50,947 nt of DNA. Origin: Clostridiales bacterium UBA1752 (GTDB taxonomy: Bacteria; Bacillota; Clostridia; Oscillospirales; CAG-382). Below are positions 32,266-41,945 of the stretch, in pieces. The notes below the pieces were generated by a model. That model saw nothing but the letters and a program-made list of their open reading frames with translations. It was not told the DNA's origin and searched no databases. Location: the NCBI GenBank assembly GCA_002314835.1, contig DCHM01000028.1, forward strand, positions 369 to 51,315. The letters are read 5' to 3'. The position numbers were made by a program, and so were the translations under genes. Position 1 is the first letter of the stretch; every line of letters starts with the position of its first letter.

Positions 32266-34893
32266 ATGAAAAACTATTCGATTAACGAATTGCGCAGTAT
32301 GTTCCTAAAGTTCTTTGAGTCCAAGGGCTGTCTGTGCATGAATTCTTTCCCTCTCGTACCGCAGGGTGACAACTCTCTGCTGCTCATCAATGCAGGTATG
32401 GCACCTCTCAAACGCTATTTTACAGGCGAGCTTACCCCTCCGCGCAAGAGAGTGACCACCTGCCAAAAGTGCGTCCGTACGCTCGACATCGACAACGTAG
32501 GCAAGACCGCACGCCACGGCACGTTTTTTGAAATGCTCGGCAACTTCAGCTTCGGCGATTATTTCAAGGAGGACGCTATTCCCTGGGCTTGGGAGTTTTT
32601 GACCAAGGTGCTCGGCATCCCCGAGGAGAGACTTTACGTCACCATTTACCTCGACGATGACGAAGCGCGCGAAATCTGGCTCAAGACCGGCGTGCCCGAC
32701 AGCCATATATTCAGACTCGGCAAAGAGGACAACTTCTGGGAAATCGGCGCAGGTCCCTGCGGCCCTTGCAGTGAAATCCACTTTGACCGCGGTCCCAAGT
32801 ACGGCGACTGCACTCCCGAGCACCATTTCGGCGAGGGTTGCGGCTGTGACAGATTTATCGAGGTTTGGAATATCGTATTTACTCAGTTCGACGGTGACGG
32901 CAAGGGCGGCTACACCCGTCTTGCTCACCCCAATATCGACACCGGTATGGGACTCGAAAGACTCGCTTGCGTTATGCAGGACGTCGGCAACCTATTTGAG
33001 GTGGATACAAACCGCAAGATACTTGACCGTGCCTGCGCTATCGCAAACACAAAGTACGACGGCGGTCCCGAACCCAAAGACGTTTCCATCCGCGTTATCA
33101 CCGACCATATCCGCACGGCCACCTTCCTTATCAGCGACGGCGTTATACCTTCTAACGAGGGCAGGGGATATATCCTCCGCCGCGTACTCCGCCGTGCCGC
33201 ACGCCACGGCAGACTGCTCGGCATAGACCATCCTTTCCTTTCCGACCTCTGTGAGACGGTCATAAACGTCAACTGCGACGCATACCCCGAGCTCACCGAC
33301 AAACGCGACTATATCAAAAAGACCATCGACATCGAGGAGGAAAGATTTTATCAGACCCTCGACGCAGGTCTTAACATACTCGAAAAAACTCTTGCCGACT
33401 GCAAGGACACCTTGGCAGGCGACGACGCATTTAAGCTCTACGATACCTACGGCTTCCCGATTGATTTAACCAAGGAAATCGCTCTCGAGCGCGGCATCAA
33501 GGTTGACGAAGCACGCTTTACCGAGCTGATGAAGGAGCAAAAGCAACGCGCACGCGACGCGCGTCTCGCTATGGGCGACGTCAGCTGGAGCGACGATACT
33601 CTCTCTGCTATCGACAAGGCAAACAAGACCGAGTTTGTAGGCTACAAGTCTCTTACTGCCGATTGCACGATAAAGCAGATTATATTTGACGGTGAGGCGG
33701 CTTCCACTGTTTCGGGCGGCAACGCAATCATCGTGCTTGACAAGACGCCTTTTTATGCCGAAATGGGCGGTCAGGTTGGCGATAAGGGCGTTATCAGCAC
33801 CGCCACCGGCAAGTTCTCTGTAACAGATACCAAAAAGACACCCGACGGTCAGTATATACACTTCGGCACGGTTATAGAGGGCGAGCTTACGCTCGGCGCC
33901 GCTAATGCCGCAGTCGATACGGAGCGCCGCGCCGCTATTATGCGCAACCACTCTGCTCTCCACCTCCTGCAGTCCGCACTCCGTAAGGTGCTCGGCAGCC
34001 ACGTTGAGCAGGCAGGCTCTTACGTTGACGAAGCTATCGGCAGATTTGACTTTACACATCAGACCGCGCTCACCAAAGAGGAGATAGCCGAGGTCGAAAC
34101 CTTAGTCAACGAGTACGCTCTCGCAGGCGCAGACATCACCTGCACCGAAATGCCTATCGAGGAGGCAAAAAAGACCGGCGCGATTGCACTCTTCGGCGAA
34201 AAGTACGGCAGCGTAGTCCGCGTCGTCAAGATGGGCGATTATTCCACCGAGTTTTGCGGCGGTACTCACCTTGACAATACTGCCAAGATGGGTATGTTTA
34301 AGATTGTTTCCGAGTCTTCCGTCGCCGCAGGCGTCAGACGTATCGTCTGCCTCACGGGACTTAATACCAAAAAGTACCTCGAGCGTCAGGACGAGATTGT
34401 ATTTGCGGCAAAGGCGGCTCTCAAGGCTACCGACGACGACCTCGCAGGACATATAGGCAACATCCAAAACGAGCTAAAGAACGTAAAGAAAGACCTCGCA
34501 AACGCAAATCTCGCACTTGCACAGGGCTCTATTGCGTCCAAGCTCGCAGACGCTCCCGTTATCGGAGGCGTTAAACTGCTTGCTCTCGAGCTAAAGGGCG
34601 CGACTGCCGACGCAATCCGCGCCGCCGCAGACAACGTAAAGGCAGAGCACGCAGACACCGTTTGCGTATTTGCATGCGAGAGCGAAGGCAAGGCAATGCT
34701 CGCAGCAGCTTGCGGTGCCGAAGCCATCAAAAAGGGCGCACACGCCGGCAACCTCCTAAAGGCTATCAGCTCCAAGGTTCAGGGCGGCGGTGGCGGCAGA
34801 CCCGACAGCGCTACCAGCGGCGGCAAAAACCCCGCAGGCATTCCCGACGCGCTCGCAGAGGCCGCTAACGTACTCAAAACACTCATCAAGTGA
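32266..34893 (+). CDS. alaS: Alanyl-tRNA synthetase
   Basis: A class II synthetase of 875 residues, normal length. Visible parts: motif 1 region LRSMFLKFFESKGC, RHGTFFEMLGNFSFGDYFK, EIGAGPCGPCSEIHFDRG and motif 3 region GRGYILRRVLRRAARHG. The editing domain has MRNHSALHLLQSAL (HxxxH) and EFCGGTHLDN (Cys and His of the zinc site). The C-Ala domain has GGGGGRPDSATSGGKNP. It charges tRNA-Ala and clears Ser/Gly mischarging. It is the first gene of an eight-gene unit reaching 41906. Confidence 0.98.
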   Translation: MKNYSINELRSMFLKFFESKGCLCMNSFPLVPQGDNSLLLINAGMAPLKRYFTGELTPPRKRVTTCQKCVRTLDIDNVGKTARHGTFFEMLGNFSFGDYFKEDAIPWAWEFLTKVLGIPEERLYVTIYLDDDEAREIWLKTGVPDSHIFRLGKEDNFWEIGAGPCGPCSEIHFDRGPKYGDCTPEHHFGEGCGCDRFIEVWNIVFTQFDGDGKGGYTRLAHPNIDTGMGLERLACVMQDVGNLFEVDTNRKILDRACAIANTKYDGGPEPKDVSIRVITDHIRTATFLISDGVIPSNEGRGYILRRVLRRAARHGRLLGIDHPFLSDLCETVINVNCDAYPELTDKRDYIKKTIDIEEERFYQTLDAGLNILEKTLADCKDTLAGDDAFKLYDTYGFPIDLTKEIALERGIKVDEARFTELMKEQKQRARDARLAMGDVSWSDDTLSAIDKANKTEFVGYKSLTADCTIKQIIFDGEAASTVSGGNAIIVLDKTPFYAEMGGQVGDKGVISTATGKFSVTDTKKTPDGQYIHFGTVIEGELTLGAANAAVDTERRAAIMRNHSALHLLQSALRKVLGSHVEQAGSYVDEAIGRFDFTHQTALTKEEIAEVETLVNEYALAGADITCTEMPIEEAKKTGAIALFGEKYGSVVRVVKMGDYSTEFCGGTHLDNTAKMGMFKIVSESSVAAGVRRIVCLTGLNTKKYLERQDEIVFAAKAALKATDDDLAGHIGNIQNELKNVKKDLANANLALAQGSIASKLADAPVIGGVKLLALELKGATADAIRAAADNVKAEHADTVCVFACESEGKAMLAAACGAEAIKKGAHAGNLLKAISSKVQGGGGGRPDSATSGGKNPAGIPDALAEAANVLKTLIK

Positions 34894-34902
34894 GGTAACA
34901 AT

Positions 34903-35241
34903 ATGGATTGCCTTTTCTGTGCCATTATTAAAGGCGAAATACCGTCCAAAAAGGTTTATGAGGACGATAACGTTTACGCCTTTTACGACATCAACCCCAA
35001 TGCGCCGGTACACGTTCTCGTAGTACCAAAGCAACATATCGAATCTTTGGATGCCGTAAATGCAGATAATGCATCCGTCGTTTCGCTCGTCATGCAGGCT
35101 ATCCCAAAGATAGCCTCGCAGCTCGGGCTCAAAAACGGCTACCGTGTCGTCAGCAACATAGGCGAGGACGGCGGTCAAACGGTTAAGCACCTGCATTTCC
35201 ACATCTTGGGCGGCACCAAAATGCCGGATAAAGTTTGCTAA
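34903..35241 (+). CDS. hinT: HIT family protein, HinT-like nucleotide hydrolase
   Basis: A 112-residue histidine-triad protein. The triad HLHFHI (His96, His98, His100) follows GEDGGQTVK, and the N terminus MDCLFCAIIKGEIPSKKVYE carries the CxxC found in zinc-containing HinT proteins. These enzymes cleave phosphoramidates such as aminoacyl-adenylates, which fits its place 9 nt after alaS. Confidence 0.94.
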   Translation: MDCLFCAIIKGEIPSKKVYEDDNVYAFYDINPNAPVHVLVVPKQHIESLDAVNADNASVVSLVMQAIPKIASQLGLKNGYRVVSNIGEDGGQTVKHLHFHILGGTKMPDKVC

Positions 35242-35253
35242 GAGGTCTTTGAT

Positions 35254-37368
35254 TTGCTACGCCACAGAAATATCGCTCCGGCGGCTATATGCTTTTGCAT
35301 CGGCATTGTCACGGCGATGAATGCCAATGGGTTTTTCTTGGCGCTTATTTTAGGGATATCCGGTGTGCTGTGTCTGTTTTTTACGGCGGCACACCGCTTT
35401 TTTACACTAAAGACAAAAAGCCTCGCCGCGTTTTGCGCACTGTTTTTGATAGGCGCGTTTTACGTCACCGCGTACGGCACTGCGGTGTTTGGCTCTGCTG
35501 ACGAATATATAGGCAAGACCGACGCCATCGAGGCAACGGTCGTTGAAACGGACAGCTATATCACGGCAAAGAGCGTTACTCTCAGTATAACCGACAGCAA
35601 AATCGGTCTGCCAAAAGGCACTCTCGTGCTGATGAATTACGACGGCGAGATAGAGTTTGACGACGGCGATATTATAAGCGCCGAGGTCGAGTATTATAAA
35701 AACAAATCACTGCAGTCAAAGGCTGAGTTTATCTACCTGCGTTGTACGGGTACGGTAGAATCTGCACAAGACGGCGGCAATGCTTTAGTCAGGCTGAGAC
35801 AGTACGTCTGCTCACTAATAGACGGCTTGTACGGCGATGACGACAGAGCGCGTGAGATATCGTCAGCCGCAGTCGGTGCCGATAAGGGCGCAGTCAGCGC
35901 ATATACCTCGGCGATATTTCGCAACGGTGGCGTTTCGCACGTTTTGGTTGTCAGCGGACTGCACGTATCTATCATTACGCTTGCCGTATCCGCCTTGCTC
36001 GGCATATTTAAGGTGCCTATGCGCACGAGGAGCGTCGTCGCTTTTGCTCTCGCGGTGATGTACGGCGTTTTCGTAGGCTTTACTCCCAGCATACTGCGTA
36101 CTCTGCTGATGCTCGCTTTTATCACGTTTGACAAGCTGATAATGAGACATCACGACAGTATCAATTCACTGCTTGCTTCGCTGTTTGTCGTTGCGATTAT
36201 CAATCCGTTTTTGCTCTCGTCACTATCTACACAGCTATCCTACGGCGCAACGCTCGCGATATTGCTAATCCTGCCCAAAGCAGAGGAACGCATTGACCGC
36301 ATCGGCAATTACGCACTCAAAAAGCTCGTCGGATTCTTTGCCATACCGCTCGTTATTTCGGTTTCGGTTGCTATCGTTACAATGCCTATCACGGTTTTCA
36401 GCGGCGGCAGCGTGTCTTATATCGCACCGCTCGTCAATATGCTGATAACCGCGGTCTTCGGCTACGTGCTGATACTCGACCTGCTCGCGATAATACTCTT
36501 TGCGATAACGGGCTTTGCGCCCGTCGGCATAGTATCAAAGTTTTGCTACGACAGCATTTATAAGCTGCTGTCATACGTTTACAGGCTCGGATGCGGCTCG
36601 GTTTCGACTGCGATGCCGGGGTTCGTTTCGGTTACGGTGTGCGCAGTAATATTTATCGCGGCGATTATGCTGCTCGAAGGCAAGCAAAGGCGTATCACGG
36701 CGATAGCCTCTGCCGCAGCCTGCTGTGTTTGCCTTATAACCGTTACGCTTGCGTTTCAAAACTATTACTCCACGCATCAGGTCGTCTGCTATCAATACAC
36801 CGACACGCAAAAATCGGTTTTGGTTTGTGCGGACGGTCAGATAGATTATTTTGATTTCGGTGGCGGCACGAGAGACGAAATCCTGCCTCTCGAGCTGGGA
36901 CTTACCGGTATCGACAGATACGTTATGAGCGATGCGTCGAGCGTAGAGGCACTGAGATTTACGCTGTCAAGGATGTACGTCGGCAACGTTTATCTGCATA
37001 AGGACGCAGACTTTGACACGCTCGCTAAGGTCTGCGAGCTCGGCGACATTTACGGCTTTACGACGGTCACGCTTTACGACTATACCGACCTTGGTGACGG
37101 CGTGATTATAGACGCTTCGGACGACTGTATCACGGTTTACGGCAAAGATACGAGCGTCTCTGTCGTCGTTGGCAAAGTTAAAAACGCCACGGGCGACATT
37201 ATCGCGCTGGCTCGGAGCGCCGACGCAGACGGACTGATATGCGTCACTTTGATAGCCGACGAAACGAGCGAAAAATACGTTTACAATGATTTTTATTCTA
37301 CCGCGGGTTATCGCGGTGCAAAGATAGTAATATACCCCGAAACAGAGGTGAGCATGCTTGAGTATTGA
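35254..37368 (+). CDS. comEC: ComEC/Rec2 family competence protein with degenerate nuclease domain
   Basis: A 704-residue membrane protein. Several N-terminal helices are followed by an OB-like extracellular domain and the Competence domain, with GADKGAVSAYTSAIFRNGG and SHVLVVSGLHVSIIT (typically ..HLLAISGLHV..), then more helices. ComEC forms the channel that takes single-stranded DNA into the cell during transformation. The C-terminal metallo-β-lactamase-like part keeps some outline (DYFDFGGGTRDEILP), but the metal motif HxDxDH is absent: the place expected for it reads YVMSDASSVEALRF. It starts at a TTG behind AAGAGG, 12 nt after hinT. No other com genes are in view. Confidence 0.87.
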   Translation: MLRHRNIAPAAICFCIGIVTAMNANGFFLALILGISGVLCLFFTAAHRFFTLKTKSLAAFCALFLIGAFYVTAYGTAVFGSADEYIGKTDAIEATVVETDSYITAKSVTLSITDSKIGLPKGTLVLMNYDGEIEFDDGDIISAEVEYYKNKSLQSKAEFIYLRCTGTVESAQDGGNALVRLRQYVCSLIDGLYGDDDRAREISSAAVGADKGAVSAYTSAIFRNGGVSHVLVVSGLHVSIITLAVSALLGIFKVPMRTRSVVAFALAVMYGVFVGFTPSILRTLLMLAFITFDKLIMRHHDSINSLLASLFVVAIINPFLLSSLSTQLSYGATLAILLILPKAEERIDRIGNYALKKLVGFFAIPLVISVSVAIVTMPITVFSGGSVSYIAPLVNMLITAVFGYVLILDLLAIILFAITGFAPVGIVSKFCYDSIYKLLSYVYRLGCGSVSTAMPGFVSVTVCAVIFIAAIMLLEGKQRRITAIASAAACCVCLITVTLAFQNYYSTHQVVCYQYTDTQKSVLVCADGQIDYFDFGGGTRDEILPLELGLTGIDRYVMSDASSVEALRFTLSRMYVGNVYLHKDADFDTLAKVCELGDIYGFTTVTLYDYTDLGDGVIIDASDDCITVYGKDTSVSVVVGKVKNATGDIIALARSADADGLICVTLIADETSEKYVYNDFYSTAGYRGAKIVIYPETEVSMLEY

Positions 37369-38413
37369 CGTATTAAAAGATAAAATCAAAGACAAGGACT
37401 ACGGCGGACTGTACTTTTTTTACGGTGAAGAGGAATACACCAAGGACAGATACGTAGATATGCTGCGCAAGTGCGTCTCGGGATGTCTGCTGCCCGAATT
37501 TAACCACGTCATACTCGACGCCGAAAACTCGACTGCCGACGACCTCGAGGATGCGCTTTATTCTCCACCGTCAATGAGCGATTACAAGATGATAGAAGTT
37601 CGTGGTCTCGACCTCGGCAGCACAAAAAAAGCCGTTCTTGAGAGCTATAAAAAATGCTTTGACGACGTTCCGGACGGATGTGTATTGCTGTTTTGCTTTA
37701 GGGCAGGTGAGCTCACCGACGACGTTTTGTATCAAAAAAAGGGCAAGACCGACACTGTTTCGCCTGCGGCAAGCTTTGTTTCAGACCTGTCGTCAAAAGC
37801 TCTGACAGTCAATTTTGAAAAAGAAACCGGAGACAAGCTATATGCCTGGATACGCAAGCATTTTGTTTCTCGCAAGGTTGATATAGACAATAACGCCGTG
37901 TATACCCTCGTGGATATGTGCGGCAACGATATGTACGTCCTCCTCGGCGAAATCGACAAGCTGGCTATGCTTTACGACGGCACGGCGCCGATTAACCGCA
38001 ATGACGTAAAGCGTGTGTGCTGCTCAAACGAAACCTACCGCATTTATGAGCTCTCTAACGCCGTCATGAAGGGCGACCTTTATACCGCAAAGCGTGTATT
38101 TGACAACCTCAGACTCAACCGCACCGACGCATCTACCATGCTGTCGCAGTTGTCCCGTGCCTTTAGCGAAGCATTGCTCGTAACCGCAGGCGTGGCAGAC
38201 GGCAAGTCTAACGGCGAAATCGCATCTGCGATAAAGCTGGCACCCAATCGCATCAGCGCCATAGCAGCGGGTTGCAGGGGCAAATCATATCAGTTTTTAG
38301 CTCGTGCGGTAGTCATATTTGACGAGGCGGACAGGCGGCTGAAGTCCAGCCGTGAGGACGCATATCTGATAGTCGAGACGGCTATATGCAGGGCGTGTGT
38401 TTATGACAAATAA
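37358..38413 (+). CDS. holA: DNA polymerase III delta subunit
   Basis: A 351-residue clamp-loader subunit that opens the sliding clamp. It shows YGGLYFFYGEEEYTKDRYVDML at the N terminus, the typical delta start with a degenerate P-loop, then VDMCGNDMYVLLGEIDKLAML and a C-terminal helical region (LNRTDASTMLSQLSRAFSEA). It starts at a TTG behind GAGGTGAG and overlaps comEC by 11 nt. The comEC-holA pair is a common bacterial arrangement, which supports both calls. Confidence 0.93.
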   Translation: MSIDVLKDKIKDKDYGGLYFFYGEEEYTKDRYVDMLRKCVSGCLLPEFNHVILDAENSTADDLEDALYSPPSMSDYKMIEVRGLDLGSTKKAVLESYKKCFDDVPDGCVLLFCFRAGELTDDVLYQKKGKTDTVSPAASFVSDLSSKALTVNFEKETGDKLYAWIRKHFVSRKVDIDNNAVYTLVDMCGNDMYVLLGEIDKLAMLYDGTAPINRNDVKRVCCSNETYRIYELSNAVMKGDLYTAKRVFDNLRLNRTDASTMLSQLSRAFSEALLVTAGVADGKSNGEIASAIKLAPNRISAIAAGCRGKSYQFLARAVVIFDEADRRLKSSREDAYLIVETAICRACVYDK

Positions 38414-38981
38414 GCTCTGTCTCATTTATCCATTAATCGTCGAAGGTAAATACGACGTTCAAAAGCTGAAAAACATTGTTTCATCGCCGGTAATAGAGCT
38501 TGGCGGTTTCAGCGTGTTTAATAATAACCAAAAGAAACTTTTGCTCAAAAAAATGTCGTCGTCGGGCGTCATAGTGCTGACCGACAGCGACAAAGCAGGG
38601 CATTTTATTCGCAGCCACATTAGACCTTATCTCGACCCACAAAAAACGATAAACCTTTACATCCCTTGCGTCAAAGGCAAGGAAAAGCGCAAGTCATCTG
38701 CTTCTGCCGAGGGACTTTTGGGCGTAGAGGGTATCGACGACAGCGTGCTTTACGACCTCTTAAAGCCGTACGAAACGGCAGACGGTGTCATTCATTCCGG
38801 CATAGACAAGATGACACTGTATCAAGACGGTTTGTCGGGCGGCAAAGACAGCGCTGCAAAACGTGATAGACTGGCGCTCGAGCTTGGTTTGCCTGCCGGG
38901 CTCACTGCTAACGCTCTGATACTGGCATTAGACCTCACGGTTTCACAAGAGCAGTACAGAGCGGCTTTGGAGAAGATATGA
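38403..38981 (+). CDS. Toprim-domain protein, ribonuclease M5-like
   Basis: A 192-residue protein with a Toprim core: LIVEGKYDVQKL (catalytic Glu) and VIVLTDSDKAGHFIRSHIRP (DxD plus the following basic helix). Order and length match RNase M5, which matures 5S rRNA in Firmicutes, although the family usually reads TDPDxxGE here. The rest (KGKEKRKSSASAEGLLGVEG) is close to the RNase M5/DUF4093 pattern. It overlaps holA and mtaB. A GTG 6 nt upstream is an alternative start. Confidence 0.82.
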   Translation: MTNKLCLIYPLIVEGKYDVQKLKNIVSSPVIELGGFSVFNNNQKKLLLKKMSSSGVIVLTDSDKAGHFIRSHIRPYLDPQKTINLYIPCVKGKEKRKSSASAEGLLGVEGIDDSVLYDLLKPYETADGVIHSGIDKMTLYQDGLSGGKDSAAKRDRLALELGLPAGLTANALILALDLTVSQEQYRAALEKI

Positions 38982-40264
38982 AAAAAGTATATTTCTGCAC
39001 ACTCGGTTGCAGAGTTAATCAATACGAGAGCGTTTCGCTCGCCGAAAGTCTCATAGAGCGCGGTTATACCGTTACAAAGGCACTGTCAGACGCAGACCTT
39101 GTGGTTGTCAATACCTGTGCGGTTACTGCCGAGTCGGCACGCAAGAGCGCTCAGGCGGTCAGACGTGCCGCACGAGCAGTTGCAAGGGTTGCGGTTTTGG
39201 GATGTGCGTCGCAGCTTGACGCAGATAATTTTGTTAATATCGACGGCGTGGTTTTTGTCGGTGGCTGCGGCAGTAAGCACGGATTGATAGATTTTATAGA
39301 CGGAAAGGCAGATAATGCCTGCACTGTCGGAGACGTCAGCACCGACTATGAGTCTTTACTGTGTGTCGGCAACAGAGAGCTCGATTTGTTTTCATCCTGT
39401 CGTGCGTACGTCAAGATACAGGACGGCTGCAACTGCAGATGCTCATACTGCACGATACCTTTTGCAAGGGGTGTCAGCAGGTCAAGAGAATTGGTAGACA
39501 TAATTTCAGAGATTAAACGTCTCGCATCTCTCGGATACCGTGAAGTCGAGCTTACGGGTATCGAAACGGGTGCATATAACAAAGCACCGCTGTCTGAATT
39601 GATAAAACGCACGGCTGAGATTGACGGCATAGAGCGCATCAGACTCGGCTCGCTATCGCCGAATTGCATAACAGACAGTTTTGTCGAGACGGTAAGGCAA
39701 ACGACAAAGTTTATGCCGCACCTGCATATTTCGGTGCAGTCGGGCTCACCCGAGGTGCTCAAAGCCATGCACAGACCTTATTCTGGCGACACGCTTTATG
39801 CAAAGCTCGATATTATTAAAGATAAACTGCCCGAGTATAATGTTTCTGTTGACATAATTACGGGTTTTCCGGGTGAAACCGACAATGATTTTAACAAGAC
39901 GCTTGATATGGTAAAGCGTTACAGATTTTCACACGTACACGGTTTTCCTTACAGCGAGAGGGCAGGTACCTTGGCTGCGACTATGGACGGCAGCATACCT
40001 GTCGCTATCAGAAAGCAACGTAACGAAGCCCTACTGTATCTCGGTGCCGAGATACACAGAGGCATCCTCGACGCCATGTGCGGCAAGACCGACGAGGTAC
40101 TGATAGAGCGTATTTCGGGCGGTTTGTGCCGGGGACATACAAAAGGTTATCTCGAATGCAGCTTTGCAAACACCGACCATTGCCATGTGGGAGATTTTGT
40201 TTCGGTAAAGATAAACGGCAATGACGGTGAAATGCTGACTGCGGTCGGAAAGGACAAAAGATGA
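38978..40264 (+). CDS. mtaB: tRNA t6A37 methylthiotransferase
   Basis: A 428-residue radical SAM/UPF0004 enzyme that converts t6A37 to ms2t6A37 in tRNA. The N-terminal domain has TLGCRVNQYES, VVNTCAVT and VLGCASQ, three Cys for the auxiliary Fe-S cluster. The radical SAM motif is in DGCNCRCSYCTIPFARG, where the first, third and fourth Cys make CxxxCxxC. A C-terminal TRAM-like domain follows. LGCRVNQ rather than MGCQMN points to MtaB, not MiaB. It overlaps its neighbours by 4 nt at each end. Confidence 0.93.
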   Translation: MKKVYFCTLGCRVNQYESVSLAESLIERGYTVTKALSDADLVVVNTCAVTAESARKSAQAVRRAARAVARVAVLGCASQLDADNFVNIDGVVFVGGCGSKHGLIDFIDGKADNACTVGDVSTDYESLLCVGNRELDLFSSCRAYVKIQDGCNCRCSYCTIPFARGVSRSRELVDIISEIKRLASLGYREVELTGIETGAYNKAPLSELIKRTAEIDGIERIRLGSLSPNCITDSFVETVRQTTKFMPHLHISVQSGSPEVLKAMHRPYSGDTLYAKLDIIKDKLPEYNVSVDIITGFPGETDNDFNKTLDMVKRYRFSHVHGFPYSERAGTLAATMDGSIPVAIRKQRNEALLYLGAEIHRGILDAMCGKTDEVLIERISGGLCRGHTKGYLECSFANTDHCHVGDFVSVKINGNDGEMLTAVGKDKR

Positions 40265-41364
40265 ATGATTTTAACACGTTTCAGAATGATACTGAGTTTA
40301 TAGATGATTTTAAGTGCGGGCTCGGCAGACTGATGATGACAAAGGTCGGTGCTGTCAATATTCAGCCGTTGCCGATAGTTACTGCTTTTATAAGGTTTGT
40401 AAACAAAAACAGAGTCGGCGATACGTTTTACGTTGCAGACCTCGCCGCTCTATACCAAAAAGAGCAAATAAAAAAGCTCGTTTGCGGCAGACTGGGTGAA
40501 GCTATTATCTCGGTTTCGGGCAGCATAGTCGCAGGCGCAATGCAAAAAAAGATTGTGTCGTCTTCGGTTTGCGGTCTGTATGAACTGATTTTGCGTACAG
40601 AGGGCTTTGCGCTCGACGTTAGTGAAACCGAATATAAAGACCTCACAAACACACGCTTTTATTTCTGCAAGCAAAACCGTGCTGACATCATGGTCGGCGA
40701 AATGTTGAGATGCGGTCTGCAGGCACGCAGGATAGGTGTCGTCGGAGGCGACGGCAATATTGCTATCACGGTTGACGGTATTACCAGAGTTGATATTGCA
40801 AAATCAGAGCTGATAGGTACCGAGTCGATAACTGTAAATATCGGCACCGAATACACCGAGTATTACACTCGCAGTGTGATAGAAACGACAAACTATGCCA
40901 CACTTTTTGCCACGGGTTTTGCAAAATATCTCGATATCGGGCACGGTGGGGACATCGAATCGCTGATTGCGTCGTTGCTTGGCGTATATGCCGCACAGTT
41001 CACCTTTGAAATACCGACCTACACCTGTCGATATCATAGCGGTTATACCGTTGCGGTGCGCAGAAGCTTTGACATTCAGCCTCAGACATACGTTACACTG
41101 TTCGGTGCAGGAGACGGCAGGACAGGCGCAGTCAATGCTCAGTCGCTGCAGCAGCTCATGAGAGTTTTGCGCAGTTATGCTTGCGAGGGCTTGATTTACG
41201 GCGTTATTCCGGTCAGAAATCAGATATCGGGTTGCATAGGACAGTTGCCCGAAGGTTTGTCGTTTGTCAGATATGCAAATGCTCCCGAAAACGCACCTGC
41301 CGGCTCGGTTTTGGTTTTGTCTCACCGCTTGCTCGGCGGAATACGCATCGGAGAAATAAAATGA
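40261..41364 (+). CDS. Unknown protein, possible distant PurM/AIR-synthase-like fold
   Basis: A 367-residue soluble protein that I do not recognise. A stretch around MLRCGLQARRIGVVGGDGNI followed by AITVDG resembles the C-terminal subdomain of the PurM superfamily (PurL, HypE, SelD, ThiL), where a helix with a Gly/Ala turn leads to IGEVxxDGxLxVxHxG. Upstream, SGSIVAGAMQKKIVSSSVCG sits where those proteins have their glycine-rich helix. This is pattern resemblance only. It lies between mtaB and mnmM with 4-nt overlaps on both sides, so it is surely co-translated with two tRNA-modifying enzymes and may belong to that pathway (inference). Confidence 0.75.
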   Translation: MNDFNTFQNDTEFIDDFKCGLGRLMMTKVGAVNIQPLPIVTAFIRFVNKNRVGDTFYVADLAALYQKEQIKKLVCGRLGEAIISVSGSIVAGAMQKKIVSSSVCGLYELILRTEGFALDVSETEYKDLTNTRFYFCKQNRADIMVGEMLRCGLQARRIGVVGGDGNIAITVDGITRVDIAKSELIGTESITVNIGTEYTEYYTRSVIETTNYATLFATGFAKYLDIGHGGDIESLIASLLGVYAAQFTFEIPTYTCRYHSGYTVAVRRSFDIQPQTYVTLFGAGDGRTGAVNAQSLQQLMRVLRSYACEGLIYGVIPVRNQISGCIGQLPEGLSFVRYANAPENAPAGSVLVLSHRLLGGIRIGEIK

Positions 41365-41906
41365 TAGATTTACACGAGTTTCACAAGCAGCTTGTGCGTC
41401 CGCATATACAAAAAGGAGTTGCCGCGGCAGACTTTACCATGGGCAACGGACATGACCTTTTATGGCTCGCACAAATGCTGCCCGACAGCCGCATATATGC
41501 TTTTGACGTTCAGCAGCAGGCGCTTGCCAATACACGTCGGCTGATGACCGACAGCGGAGTAACTAATACCCGTCTCATACTCGATAGCCACGCCAACCTA
41601 AAGCAGTACATTCACGAGCCAATATGTATCGGACTTTTTAATCTCGGCTATCTGCCGGGCAGCGACAAGCGTATCACTACCATGCGCCCGTCTACCCTTG
41701 CCGCAGTCAGCGGAGCCATAGACATACTGGCACCCGACGGCATACTGATGATAGCTATTTATCCGGGTCATGCCGAGGGCGAAGCGGAAGGTGAGATGCT
41801 GTCGCAGTATCTCGCCACACTCGACAGACGCAAATATTGCGTGGGCAAGTTCCGCATACTCAATTCAGCTACTTCGCCGTATTTTATTTTTGTAGAGAGC
41901 AAATAA
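41361..41906 (+). CDS. mnmM: SAM-dependent tRNA methyltransferase, MnmM/YtqB family
   Basis: A 181-residue class I methyltransferase. AADFTMGNGHDLLWLA is the SAM-binding motif I, followed by IYAFDVQQQAL (acidic strand-2 residue) and GLFNLGYLPGSDKRITT, the family hallmark (NLGYLPG-DK). In Bacillus this family (YtqB) makes the terminal methylation of mnm5(s2)U34 in tRNA wobble positions. The start at 41361 has GGAGA 6 nt upstream and overlaps the previous gene (ATGA); the frame is open upstream but without a better start. It is the last gene of the alaS unit. Confidence 0.9.
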   Translation: MIDLHEFHKQLVRPHIQKGVAAADFTMGNGHDLLWLAQMLPDSRIYAFDVQQQALANTRRLMTDSGVTNTRLILDSHANLKQYIHEPICIGLFNLGYLPGSDKRITTMRPSTLAAVSGAIDILAPDGILMIAIYPGHAEGEAEGEMLSQYLATLDRRKYCVGKFRILNSATSPYFIFVESK

Positions 41907-41930
41907 AAAAGGCCTGCCAATCGCAGACCT
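41905..41930 (-). terminator. Terminator after the AbrB gene
   Basis: On the minus strand AGGTCTGC and GCAGGCCT pair with one mismatch-like G-T around GATTG, followed by six T. On the plus strand it may also slow transcription leaving mnmM. Confidence 0.75.
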
Positions 41931-41945
41931 AATGAGTAAATAAAG

